Of a stretch of 13,578 bases of DNA, positions 1 through 8,400 are shown in pieces. Below the pieces are notes generated by a model. It searched no databases. It was not told the DNA's origin and worked only from the letters and a program-made list of their open reading frames with translations. The stretch is from contig CAKULN010000065.1 in assembly GCA_934667175.1 (NCBI GenBank), positions 1-13,578 of the forward strand. Direction: 5' to 3'. The stretch's first letter is position 1; each line of letters opens with the position of its first letter. Source of the stretch: an uncultured Bacteroidales bacterium (GTDB lineage Bacteria; Bacteroidota; Bacteroidia; Bacteroidales; UBA932). The position numbers and the translations under genes are program-made.

Positions 1-88
1 CCTTGCCTTTGGCTGTAACCTTCCCACTATCAGGGCGGTTTTGGGACTTGCACCCTTTAGAGTATGTTCGTGCTGGATGAACAACAAC
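1..88. other. Left-edge segment without a recognisable gene
   Basis: One plus-strand frame is open from the left edge (base 3) to a TGA at 78-80, nine bases before the hairpin at 89-121. This could be the last codons of a gene lying to the left. The peptide it would encode shows no domain I can name. The stretch around 40-80 (GGGACTTGCACCC and onward) reminds me of a sequence that recurs outside genes in Bacteroidales genomes, but that is memory and not a search result. Nothing else can be supported here. Confidence 0.25.
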
Positions 89-121
89 AAAAGAGGACGG
101 TCAAAATGGCCGTCCTCTTTT
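89..121. terminator. Bidirectional intrinsic terminator
   Basis: A perfect 12-bp stem pairs 89-100 with 110-121 around AAGAGGACGG/CCGTCCTCTT, and it can close further with a T-G and a C-G pair to a small A-rich loop. On the plus strand it runs into TTTT followed by an AT-rich stretch. On the minus strand it follows the ATPase stop codon within about 20 bases and is followed by TTGTTGTTGT. It probably ends both the ATPase gene and whatever enters from the left. The AAGAGGACGG arm recurs in the terminator at 2187-2219. Confidence 0.8.
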
Positions 122-137
122 ATATAAGATAAAGCGG

Positions 138-1703
138 CTACTCCTCGGAGACCTCCCATGAGTCCAGTGTCCTTGTGGCTGATGAGATGTTCACCCCCAC
201 CTTGACGCACCGGCCTTCCTTCTTATACGGGATCATATAGCCTTTGTCGTCAATCTGCCTCAATGCGTCATCAGCTGAGCCGTCCACCTTGAACTCGAAG
301 ACGTATGTGGAGTCCTTTGTTCTGCAGACGGCGTCCGCGCGTCCAACGGCCGACTTGACCTCGGTCTGGGTGTAGTAGCCCAGCAGCGAGAAGACAAGGT
401 AGATGATTGTCTGGTAGTGCCTCTCGGTCTTGTTCTCCAAGTCGTAAGGGATGCCGGCTATGAAAGCTTGAAGGAGTTCAAGGGCTCCGTTCACATCGTT
501 GTCTTTCAGGGCCTTGTTGAACTTCAGCACAAATGATGCACTCATACCCTCCGAGTTCTTGTAATTGGCAAGAAGACCTCTCAAGAAACCTTCCCGAACC
601 TCCCTGTTCGGGTAGCCAAGAGTGTAGGATTGATCTTCCCTGTTGTAACCTTTGATTGTAAGATAACCCGTTTGGTACAGCATCGGAAGGGTGTCTTCCG
701 TCAGCTCCGGAGAGATGTCGAAGTCGCTCTGTGCGATTTCTGTCATTTTGTCCAGTTTTGTCTCGTCCATAGGATTCTTCTGTAGCCTTTCCATGAGGAA
801 TGTCGGGGTGCCTGTCTCGAACCAGTAGGAGCCGAACTCCTGGGCGTCAAGGCATTTGATCAAACTGAACGGGTTGTAGATGTCCTCGGACCCGTGACAG
901 AAGTGGTAACCGTCGTAGTTGTTCTTGAGCTGCTGCAATGCGTTGTCGTAGGAGATACCCTGGCTGTAGGCAAGGTTGCGCACCGACTCCTTCATGTCCC
1001 TTTCCAGTTCGGACTGTGTGATGCCGCAGATAGCGGAGTACCTTGGCATCATAGAAATGTTCTGGAGGTTGTTCAACTCGCTGAATATGCTGAGCTGGGC
1101 GAACTTGTTTATCCCCGTGATGAACACGAACCTAAGGTAAGGGTCAAGGCTCTTGATGGGGCTATAGAAGTTCCTCATTATCTGACGCATAGGGATTAGC
1201 CTCTCCTTGTCGTTCATCACATCCAGCAACGGGGCGTCATATTCATCAATGATTATGACCGCCTTCTCGCTGGTCTTCCGGACAGCCGCTTTGACAAGTC
1301 GCTCAAACCGTGCGTTGATGTCATCCTCCGCGATGCCGTGATCCGCACTCAGTTCATTCTCGTATTCGGATAACTTGTAGGACAGTGTCCTTTGCAGCTG
1401 CTCCTCATTAAGATGCTTCGCTGTTGACATGTCGAAATGGAACACCGGATGTCGAGTCCACTCCTTCTTGTGCCGCCCCGCCTCCAGACCCTCGAATAGT
1501 TCCTTCTCCCCAGCAAAGTAGCTGTGGAACGTGGAGGACAGCAGCGATTTTCCGAAACGACGCGGTCTGCTCAGGAACACGTACTTGTATGTCTCCGCCA
1601 AGTCGTGAACAATACCCGTCTTGTCGATGTAAAGGTATCTTCCCTCGACAATATCTCTGAAAGTCTGCACCCCGATCGGGTACCTTATCCTTTTTACCTC
1701 CAT
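138..1703 (-). CDS. AAA-ATPase with C-terminal PD-(D/E)XK nuclease-like domain
   Basis: The 521-residue protein matches the AAA-ATPase-like plus PD-(D/E)XK architecture (PF09820 followed by PF08011), a large family found in many copies in Bacteroidales. Visible motifs are a Walker A SRPRRFGKS (45-53), a Walker B VIIIDEYD (149-156), a sensor-like FVFITGINKF (192-201) and, at the C-terminus, GRADAV (454-459) followed by FEFK (469-472), the D...ExK core of a PD-(D/E)XK fold. The family's cellular role is not established; links to mobile DNA or defence are proposals. A longer frame reaches 1760, but a perfect -7 box lies at 1731-1738, so a transcript from it would start downstream of that ATG. 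This favours the start at 1703. The gene is transcribed away from the nuclease fragment and ends at the 89-121 terminator. All key motifs are intact, so it is probably functional. Confidence 0.88.
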   Translation of the reverse strand: MEVKRIRYPIGVQTFRDIVEGRYLYIDKTGIVHDLAETYKYVFLSRPRRFGKSLLSSTFHSYFAGEKELFEGLEAGRHKKEWTRHPVFHFDMSTAKHLNEEQLQRTLSYKLSEYENELSADHGIAEDDINARFERLVKAAVRKTSEKAVIIIDEYDAPLLDVMNDKERLIPMRQIMRNFYSPIKSLDPYLRFVFITGINKFAQLSIFSELNNLQNISMMPRYSAICGITQSELERDMKESVRNLAYSQGISYDNALQQLKNNYDGYHFCHGSEDIYNPFSLIKCLDAQEFGSYWFETGTPTFLMERLQKNPMDETKLDKMTEIAQSDFDISPELTEDTLPMLYQTGYLTIKGYNREDQSYTLGYPNREVREGFLRGLLANYKNSEGMSASFVLKFNKALKDNDVNGALELLQAFIAGIPYDLENKTERHYQTIIYLVFSLLGYYTQTEVKSAVGRADAVCRTKDSTYVFEFKVDGSADDALRQIDDKGYMIPYKKEGRCVKVGVNISSATRTLDSWEVSEE

Positions 1704-1730
1704 ATAGCCAACCATTTGATGTCCATTCAC

Positions 1731-1761
1731 CAAAGATAATGAATATTCCCGGATTACCAAT
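1731..1761 (-). promoter_or_regulatory. Promoter of the ATPase gene
   Basis: On the minus strand TATCTTTG (1731-1738) matches the Bacteroidetes -7 consensus TAnnTTTG exactly. An ATTG (1758-1761) sits 19 bp upstream, a three-of-four match to the -33 TTTG at the usual spacing. Transcription would begin near 1725, leaving a leader of about 20 nt before the ATG at 1703. The -33 box lies within one arm of the inverted repeat at 1757-1784. Confidence 0.6.
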
Positions 1762-1784
1762 CATCCCCAGGAATGGATGATTGG
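1757..1784. repeat. 10-bp perfect inverted repeat, operator-like
   Basis: CCAATCATCC (1757-1766) and GGATGATTGG (1775-1784) are exact reverse complements separated by 8 nt. The left arm covers the -33 element of the ATPase promoter, and the right arm contains the first ATG (1777) of the nuclease-tail reading frame. There is no T-run on either side, so a terminator is unlikely. A dimeric repressor site is the simplest reading, but no regulator is visible nearby. Confidence 0.55.
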
Positions 1785-1789
1785 GAAAT

Positions 1790-2135
1790 CTGGCAAGTTG
1801 GAGAAGGCGATGCGTGTAAGCGGCCTTGATGACGACGAGATTGATAACTATTTCAGTGTTATGTTGACAGAGAAAGAGATGCGCCCTTACATAGAGGGCG
1901 CCAAGCAGCAAGGCTATAGATCTGGTCTCAAGGATGGCGTGGAGAAAGGAAAGGCAGAGCCGAAGGTTGGGCAGAAGGCAGAGCAGAGGGTATGGCTGAG
2001 GGAAGATCCGAGGGACGCGATGCCGCCATGATAGATGTCGCGAAGTCATTGCTTGCGCTAGGCATGCCTGTCGAACAGATAGCACAGGTCGCTGGCCTGT
2101 CACTTGAACGGATAAAGTCACTTTCGCAAGGATAG
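1790..2135 (+). pseudogene. C-terminal fragment of an Rpn-type nuclease gene, frameshifted
   Basis: This stretch aligns with the last ~115 codons of the intact gene at 2444-3535, from LEKAMRVSGLDD to the stop. The N-terminal two-thirds, including the catalytic PD-(D/E)XK core, is absent. The frame opens at an ATG at 1777 and matches through EKGKAE. It then shifts at 1960-1961, inside the GKAEG repeat, and runs to TGA at 2029-2031. The remaining homology (AEGR repeats, then DVAKSLLALGMP to SLERI and a TAG at 2133-2135) continues in another frame. Before the shift the differences from the intact copy are few and mostly synonymous, so divergence was under selection or loss was recent. Homology ends 8-10 nt past the stop. 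No plus-strand promoter is visible. As it stands it could make only an 84-residue peptide; see findings for the idea that it is an inhibitor gene. Confidence 0.8.
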
Positions 2136-2186
2136 TTTTCATCCAATCGTGCACCTATTGCTATTTTGACAATGAAATAAACAATG

Positions 2187-2219
2187 AAGAGGACGGTCTT
2201 CTTGGCGTCCTTTTTTTTT
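2187..2219 (+). terminator. Intrinsic terminator after the nuclease fragment
   Basis: The stem AAGAGGACG (2187-2195) pairs with CGTCCTTTT (2206-2214), including one G-T pair, around a 10-nt loop. It continues into a run of nine T (2211-2219). It lies 51 nt past the stop of the fragment. It shares the AAGAGGACGG arm with the hairpin at 89-121. Confidence 0.8.
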
Positions 2220-2443
2220 GTATAGGGCAGCCACCAAATGCGTCTTATGCCTATTGTCAGCTGAAACCACCTGAAATTAAGAACCGGAAGAAAAATATTT
2301 CTGTTTTTTATCAAAGAAATTTCTGTTTCTTTTGGTTTGCATGCGTTTCTTTTCATTTTTTACGTTTACAATGCCGATATTGCGTGCAGGTTCCGGAAGG
2401 GATTCCGAGACCACCTATTACCAACAATCAACAAATTTGAACT
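2220..2443. other. Intergenic region upstream of the nuclease gene
   Basis: No gene is seen here. The left half is AT-rich with runs of T and A. The right half holds the promoter described at 2336-2368 and an apparent leader of roughly 70 nt. I found no riboswitch fold or strong hairpin. Confidence 0.6.
2336..2368 (+). promoter_or_regulatory. Promoter of the intact nuclease gene
   Basis: TTTG at 2336-2339 is followed after 21 bp by TACGTTTA (2361-2368), one base off the -7 consensus TAnnTTTG. The boxes and spacing fit the Bacteroidetes housekeeping promoter. The leader to the ATG at 2444 would be about 70 nt. Confidence 0.45.
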
Positions 2444-3535
2444 ATGAATTGCTCTGAGACCAAAACAGCCATTATTCAAAAAGGGATGTCCGAGCTGGAC
2501 CTCTATCGCAAACGTTACCGTCATTGCCGAAGACTGATTGATAACGACTCAAGATTCAAAGGCATGAGCGAGGAAGAGAAGGACACCTATGCCCAAAGCC
2601 TTGCCACTCCGGAATATCTTGACCTGACATGTGATTGGGCATTCAAGTACCTGTTCCAGAACCACCCGGACATGCTCATCATGCTCCTAAACGACATTCT
2701 TCAGGAAAACATCACGTCAATAGAGTTCCGGAACACTGAACTCGCCAAGGATGCCCAGCATGACAAAAGGATACTCTTTGACCTTCTCTGCAAGACCCCT
2801 ACCGGAACCATTCTAGTCGAGATGCAGAAAGCCTCAAGGTCTGACCAGCGCGACAGGCTGTTCTTTTATGGTGCGAGGCTGGTCAATCGGCAGGTTGAGG
2901 AAGGTGATAAAGAATATGTCCTGACTCCAGTCAAGGTGATCTGTATCATGAACTACGAGGATGCTCATCCGGATTCACCGGAGGACAAGATTCTCTACCA
3001 TTACCGCATTCAGGAAGTAGAGACCTCAGAGCCATTTGGCGATCAGATTTCGCTCTACCTCCTTGAGCTACCGAGGATCATGCACTACACCGATGAATAT
3101 GACAGTCCCGTTGCGGGATGGTGCCGAATATTCAGGAATTTCGCTATCTTTGCCAAGTCGAGGTCGAAAGATGACGAGCGGTTTGGCAGATTGGAGAAGG
3201 CGATGCGTGTAAGCGGCCTTGATGACAACGAGATTGATAACTATTTCAGTGTTATGTTGACAGAGAAAGAAATGCGCCCCTACATAGAGGGAGCGAAGCA
3301 GCAAGGCTATAGATCGGGTCTCAAGGATGGTGTGGAGAAAGGAAAGGCAGAAGGAAAGGCAGAAGGAAAGGCAGAAGGTAGGGCAGAAGGTAGAGCAGAG
3401 GGTAGAGCAGAGGGGCGCGATGCAGCTATGACTGATGTTGCGAAGTCTTTGTTGGCGCTTGGCATGCCTGCCGAGCAGATAGCTAAGGTCGCAGGGTTGT
3501 CACTTGAACGGATCAGGTCACTTTCGAAGGGATAG
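2444..3535 (+). CDS. Rpn family PD-(D/E)XK nuclease / putative transposase
   Basis: The 363-residue protein fits the PD-(D/E)XK family annotated as Rpn recombination-promoting nuclease/putative transposase (PF12784, TIGR01784 type). WAFKYLF (65-71) and LLNDIL (81-86) mark the N-terminal part of the domain. The catalytic core is visible as D113 in LFDLLC and E126/Q128 in ILVEMQKA, the family's ExQ variant of ExK. After a helical segment (about 245-300) comes a low-complexity linker of KAEG/RAEG units (299-324) and a small helical C-terminal domain (328-363, LLALGMPAEQIAKVAGLSLERI) that resembles a helix-turn-helix. Family members in Escherichia coli are DNA endonucleases that raise recombination, and some act as toxic antiphage proteins. 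All key residues are present. Its last third is duplicated at 1790-2135. The start at 2444 fits the upstream promoter; M15 is an alternative. No plus-strand terminator follows. Confidence 0.85.
   Translation: MNCSETKTAIIQKGMSELDLYRKRYRHCRRLIDNDSRFKGMSEEEKDTYAQSLATPEYLDLTCDWAFKYLFQNHPDMLIMLLNDILQENITSIEFRNTELAKDAQHDKRILFDLLCKTPTGTILVEMQKASRSDQRDRLFFYGARLVNRQVEEGDKEYVLTPVKVICIMNYEDAHPDSPEDKILYHYRIQEVETSEPFGDQISLYLLELPRIMHYTDEYDSPVAGWCRIFRNFAIFAKSRSKDDERFGRLEKAMRVSGLDDNEIDNYFSVMLTEKEMRPYIEGAKQQGYRSGLKDGVEKGKAEGKAEGKAEGRAEGRAEGRAEGRDAAMTDVAKSLLALGMPAEQIAKVAGLSLERIRSLSKG
3341..3412 (+). repeat. 12-bp in-frame tandem repeat in the nuclease gene
   Basis: Six 12-bp units run in series: three identical GGAAAGGCAGAA, then GGTAGGGCAGAA, then two identical GGTAGAGCAGAG. 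They encode GKAE/GRAE steps. Because the unit is a multiple of three, gain or loss of copies changes linker length without breaking the frame. The corresponding stretch in the fragment (1948-2016) is degenerate and is where its frameshift lies. Confidence 0.9.
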
Positions 3536-3616
3536 TTTTCATCTGAGATAGGCATTACGGTATTTAACAGCTCCGTCCGTAGTCCTCTATGAGATACGGG
3601 TGATTCATGAAAAAAA

Positions 3617-3644
3617 GCGTGGCCGAGTAAAAACTTGGCCACGC
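3617..3644 (-). terminator. Terminator of the susC-susD operon
   Basis: GCGTGGCCGAGT (3617-3628) pairs with ACTTGGCCACGC (3633-3644) as a 12-bp stem with one G-T pair and a four-base loop. Read on the minus strand, the hairpin is followed by a run of T (complement of the A-run at 3610-3616). It lies about 30 nt beyond the susD stop codon. On the plus strand no T-run follows, so it does not obviously serve the nuclease gene. Confidence 0.88.
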
Positions 3645-3674
3645 AAATGAGAATCAATTCGGATTATTGAGGGT

Positions 3675-5405
3675 TTATTTGTCCCAACCTGGGTTCTGTG
3701 TGAGGGTCTTGCCAGCTGCCGTATAAAGGTCGATCTGTCCAGATGGGATAGGATAGAGATACTGACGAGACTCGTAGAGCCTTGATTTGCCTGATGAGAA
3801 GCTGATGTAGCCATTTGCATCAACCTCAGCGCAGTCTGCCGTTCCGACAGTCGGCTCGTCAGCGATGTAGGCTCCCTTTGTCTGTTCAGGATACTTGCTG
3901 GTGTCGAGCTTGTCAAGCTGATGCCAACGGATGAGGCACCAATACCTGTCGTCGTTGTCGTACATGAGTTCTACACGGCGCTCACGACGGATCTCCCAAA
4001 TCAGATTGCTTACGCCCATGTTATTGGCAGGGTCAGCGGCAGGTGATGTGGTGAGATGTGGCATTCCGACACGGTCGCGGAGCTTGTTGATGGATGCATT
4101 TAGATCAGTTTCTGAACAGTTGCCAAGTTCAGCGCAAGCCTCGGCGTAGTTCAAGTAGATGTTGGCGAGCCAGAAGATAGGTGCGTCAGTCTCATTGGAA
4201 CCGGTCTGATTTCTATGAGAAACCTCAATGTCATCATTGTCAAACTTGTAAACACCGTAACCTGTGCTTGATGTTGTCTCCATACCACCAGCTGCCGGAA
4301 GATCAAAGCGAGCATAGGCGTTTCCCTTGTACATAAGGATAGGGTCAATAGCTGCTGAAAGACGTGGGTCACGAACAGCAAGCAAGTTGGCAATGCTAAG
4401 GTGACCGTTATCCATGACAGGATGATCTGTCTTGTCCAAAGAAGTCGTGGCAAGAGGTTTTCCATCTGTGAAAAGGTATGAGTCAAAAGCAGCCTTTGAC
4501 ATACCATTCTGCATTGTTGATGAGCAAGTGTAATCAATCGTCGAGTGACCGTAAACTCCGTAGAGATACTTCTTGTAGAGAATCATCTCTGTGTTTTTCG
4601 CAAGGTCAATGGAGTTGTAGTTGCCCTGATAGCTCGCGTTGAGCGAGTACATGGAGTTGTTCATGATGGCCATACTGGCTGTCTTGCTCTCAGTGAGGAA
4701 TTTCTGTGCGCGGGTGTTGTCAGCCGCTTTCTGTCCATCGTCTGTTGAACGGTACTTGCAAAACGTTCCTTCGTAAAGGCAAATCTCAGATTTGATGGCC
4801 TGTGCGACCGCTGCGTTAAATGCGGTTCTTGAACTTGCGTTCATGGTTATGTTCGCGACAGCGAAGTTAAGGTCTTCCAGTACTTTGTCCATGACAACAT
4901 CACGATCCTGACGCTCGCCATAGAGATAGAGGTTCTTGTCTTCGTCAGTGACATCAAGGAGTTTGTCCACATAGATGATGTCTCCGAATGCCCTAACAAG
5001 TTCGTAGTGCTTAAGAGCCCTATAGAGCCTTGCAACTCCGAGCCAGTTATTCTTGCTCTCCTCACTCATAGAGGCAACATTAGGGACACGTTCAATCATA
5101 AGGTTGGCCCTACGAAGAGCATCATAGTTGCTCTTCCAGAGTGAAATGGAGGCGGGAACAGTCTTGTAGTTCCAGTCACTGAGCCCAACCACACCTTGAT
5201 TGTCATTTAAGGTAGGAAAGTAGAAAGCTCCGCTGTAGCCAGAGAACGTGTCATAAAATCTGTTAGCGAAAGCCTCAACATTGTCTTCGCTTGACCAAAA
5301 GTTACCGTCTGTGAACTGGTCTATCGGCTGCTTGTCCAACAGGTTATCACATCCTGAAAGGACCAGTACGGACAGTGCTATTGCTGTGATTACTATTTTC
5401 TTCAT
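3675..5405 (-). CDS. SusD/RagB family nutrient-binding outer-membrane lipoprotein
   Basis: The 576-residue protein is a typical SusD-like lipoprotein, the surface lid that binds oligosaccharide or peptide and closes over its SusC partner. A lipoprotein signal (MKKIVITAIALSVLVLSGC) ends at Cys19, and acidic residues follow (CDNLLD), in line with the Bacteroidetes surface-export signal. The N-terminal SusD motif KQPIDQFTDGNFW (25-37) is clear. The C-terminal part carries IWEIRRERRVELMYDNDDRYWCLIRW and then LYPIPSGQIDLY...QNPGW near the end, both hallmarks of the SusD_RagB domain (PF14322 then PF07980). The start lies 21 nt after the susC stop, so the two genes are almost certainly co-transcribed. 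The ligand cannot be told from sequence. The annotation is secure at family level only. Confidence 0.95.
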   Translation of the reverse strand: MKKIVITAIALSVLVLSGCDNLLDKQPIDQFTDGNFWSSEDNVEAFANRFYDTFSGYSGAFYFPTLNDNQGVVGLSDWNYKTVPASISLWKSNYDALRRANLMIERVPNVASMSEESKNNWLGVARLYRALKHYELVRAFGDIIYVDKLLDVTDEDKNLYLYGERQDRDVVMDKVLEDLNFAVANITMNASSRTAFNAAVAQAIKSEICLYEGTFCKYRSTDDGQKAADNTRAQKFLTESKTASMAIMNNSMYSLNASYQGNYNSIDLAKNTEMILYKKYLYGVYGHSTIDYTCSSTMQNGMSKAAFDSYLFTDGKPLATTSLDKTDHPVMDNGHLSIANLLAVRDPRLSAAIDPILMYKGNAYARFDLPAAGGMETTSSTGYGVYKFDNDDIEVSHRNQTGSNETDAPIFWLANIYLNYAEACAELGNCSETDLNASINKLRDRVGMPHLTTSPAADPANNMGVSNLIWEIRRERRVELMYDNDDRYWCLIRWHQLDKLDTSKYPEQTKGAYIADEPTVGTADCAEVDANGYISFSSGKSRLYESRQYLYPIPSGQIDLYTAAGKTLTQNPGWDK

Positions 5406-5426
5406 GATTCTTAGCAGTTTTTGAAA

Positions 5427-8400
5427 TTAGAAAGTGATCTGGATACCACAAGAGTAAGTGCGCAGCATTGGGTCTGTACGTCCCCATACACCGTTGCCCA
5501 TAGAACCTTCACCCGTGTTGATTTCTGGGTCAAGACCATATTTCTTTGTGTGGTCAATAATGTTGAAAGCATTGTAGATACTACCGTAAACTCTTACCTT
5601 GCTGATTTTTACTTTCTGCGTCAGCTGTGAAGGAAGGGTGTATCCAAGAGTGATGTTCTTAAGACGAAGGTAGGCCATATTGACAAGGTACTTGGACTGA
5701 GGATAGAAGTTTGTGCTACCGTTCTCGAGAACGGATATTGTACCCTTTGCCGCACCACCAGAGCTAAGCCTCGGATACGTGGCGCTTTGATCAATATTGC
5801 CAGCGGCCGCATCCTCGTTAGTTATGTAAGAGGTCTGGTTCGAATAAATAGCATCGGCTCCTCGCATGAGAGGCATGACGAAAGCTGACTGTGTCCACAT
5901 GTTCCTCTTGCCTACTCCCTGAAAATACAGATCAAGGTCAAAGCCTTTCCAATCGCCACCGATACGGAGGCTGTACTGGTAACGAGGTTGGGTGTTGCCT
6001 ATGACAACGAGGTCACCGTGATTGTCAGCGGTACCCTTACCGCCATCAATCACTCCGTCACCATTCTGGTCAACGAATTTGATATCTCCAGGACCGAAGA
6101 CGAATTTGCCTGTTTGAAGGTTAACCTGACTGGCTACACCATCAACTGGAATATAATTTCCTTTGGCGTCAACGCCAGAGAAATCAGAAGCCTCGAAATA
6201 CCTGTCGGTCTCGAAACCCCAGATGTCACCATAGCGTTTGCCGGAATAGTTTGAGTTCAGCAATCTCGAGTCATTGTTCCACTCTTTGATTGTTGTCGTG
6301 TAGTCCGCAAGGTTGGCGATGGCATAGACGTTGATTCCATTGAAGTTATGATGCCAGTCAAGGGTGATTTCCCATCCGCGTGAACGGAGTGTACCGGCAT
6401 TCTCATAAGCTGCGGTGGCTCCAAGAACCTGAGGCATCGTCTGACCAGGGGCAAGCATGTCCTTGGTGTCTCTCTGGAACCAGTCGAATGTAGCGTTCAA
6501 CTCACCGTTGAGGAAACCGAGATCTACTCCGAAATTGGTTGTAGCAAGGGTCTCCCATGTAAGTGTTGAAGAAACCATCTTAGGCATGTCGAATGTAGTC
6601 ATCTTGGTAGAACCTGTACCAAGCCAGCTTACATCAGACCCTTTACGTGCGATAGTGGCGATGTACATGTTGGAGCCAACTTCCTGATTGCCTATTTCAC
6701 CGTAAGATGCGCGTATTTTGGCATTGTTTACGATGCTCTTAGCAGGTGCGAAGAAAGGCTCCTCTGAAATTCTCCAACCAGCGGATGCTGATGGGAAGAA
6801 TGCCCAACGGTTATTTTCAGGGAATTTGGATGATCCGTCATAGCGTCCGTTGAGTTCGAGAAGAATTCTATCTTTGAAGTTATAGTTGATTCTTCCGAAG
6901 AAACCAGCTGAACCTGTTTCATTGTGGTTGTGTGCGAAGATGTTCTTGTTGTCGCTGTCGAAAGTTAAGGCTATTTCTGGAAGATTCGTGTCAAGAATGT
7001 TATTGTAGGTGCCTCTGAGATATTCATATTCAGACTCATCTGCATTGAAACCAGCCATGATGTTGAAGTTATGTTTGCCGGCGATGCTGAATTCGTAGTT
7101 ACCGTAAACGTTGGCACTGTAGCCTCTTGTGTAAGAACGACGTGCATCAATGTAGGTGGTTGTGCTCATCGTTGTCTCTGAAGGTGTTATTGACCAGGTG
7201 TTCATCATGTGAACCGGAAGGTTGACCTGCTTGTACCTCATGTTGTTCTGGAGGTAGGTGTAGTCAGCGTTAATTGTCAAGCCCTTGACGATGTTGATCT
7301 TTGTGAATCCACCGATACGTAGGTTGTCTGTTTTGGTCCATCCTTCACCGGCCTGCTTGCGGTAAGATATTGCGTTGCGTCCGTCAAGGCCATTGCTGAA
7401 ATAACCCCATGGACCGAAGAATGATCCCCAACGCCACATATATTGGTAGGTTCCTTGACGAAGGGCATCCGAACAGTCTTCGTAGTCTTTGTTTACATAG
7501 TTGACTCTGGCACCAATCTGAATCCAGTCGTTAACCTGTGTTGAGACATTGACTGTAGCGTTGTACTTCTTGAGTTTGTCAGGATTGAAATTCATCAGTC
7601 CCTGCTCCCTGTCGTAACCAACTGACATGTAGTAGTTAGTCTTTCCTACATTGCCCTGAACGGATATTGTGTGGTTCTGAGACGGAGCCGCATTGTTGAA
7701 CATGATGCCTGCGACATCCCAGTCTGCCACGTAGCCAACTCCTGGGATATAGTCATCGCCTTCAACCATTTCACGATAGCCAGCCTTTCCGCCATGCTTG
7801 GTCTGCCATGTTTTAACCGCACTGATGAATGCGTCGCTGTCAAGGTACATGCCGAAAAGCTCACTTGGAATACCATATCTTGCATTTACCTGATTCAAGC
7901 CTGTGATCTGCTCCATGACAGTAGGATAGTCAGGAAGAACGGTAGCCTGGCTCCATGCGAAGTTATTGGTGTAGTTCACTTGGATATTTTCGGTGGTTTT
8001 GGCCGATTTGGTTGTGATGAGAACGACACCGAAAGCTGCTCTTGTACCATAAATTGATGAAGAGGAAGCGTCCTTGAGGACAGAAATGCTCTCAATGTCT
8101 TGAGTATTCAGGTAGGAGATATTGTCAATCGGAACTCCATCAACCACATATAATGGTTTTGATGTCGCGCTGTTGGAAAGGGTTCCGACACCACGGATAA
8201 CAACAGATGGCTCGGCTCCAATCTTACCGCTTGTATTCAACACTGTAAGTCCCGGCACGGCTCCCTGGAGAGCCTTGCCAAGGTCTGCGGTGGATCTTGC
8301 CTCAAGGGTCTTGCTGACGTCCACTGTAGCGACAGAACCCGTGAGGTTAGCCTTCTTCTGTGTGCCATAACCTACGACAACAACGTCGCTCAGCATCATG

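Noticed and set aside
1704..1760. Longer N-terminus for the ATPase starting at 1760
   Set aside because: The exact -7 box at 1731-1738 lies inside the extension, and the family typically begins close to the YPIGVQTF motif.
1948..2031. Programmed frameshift joining the two halves of the nuclease fragment
   Set aside because: There is no slippery heptamer or downstream structure at 1960-1961, and the N-terminal domain is missing anyway. Decay is simpler.
1408..2154. Long minus-strand reading frame (248 codons) over the ATPase 5' end and nuclease fragment
   Set aside because: It overlaps a well-supported gene in another frame, has no domain resemblance, and its downstream half is antisense to the nuclease homology.
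5988..8057. Plus-strand reading frames inside susC
   Set aside because: They are antisense to a full-length conserved SusC frame, and their predicted peptides show no family features.
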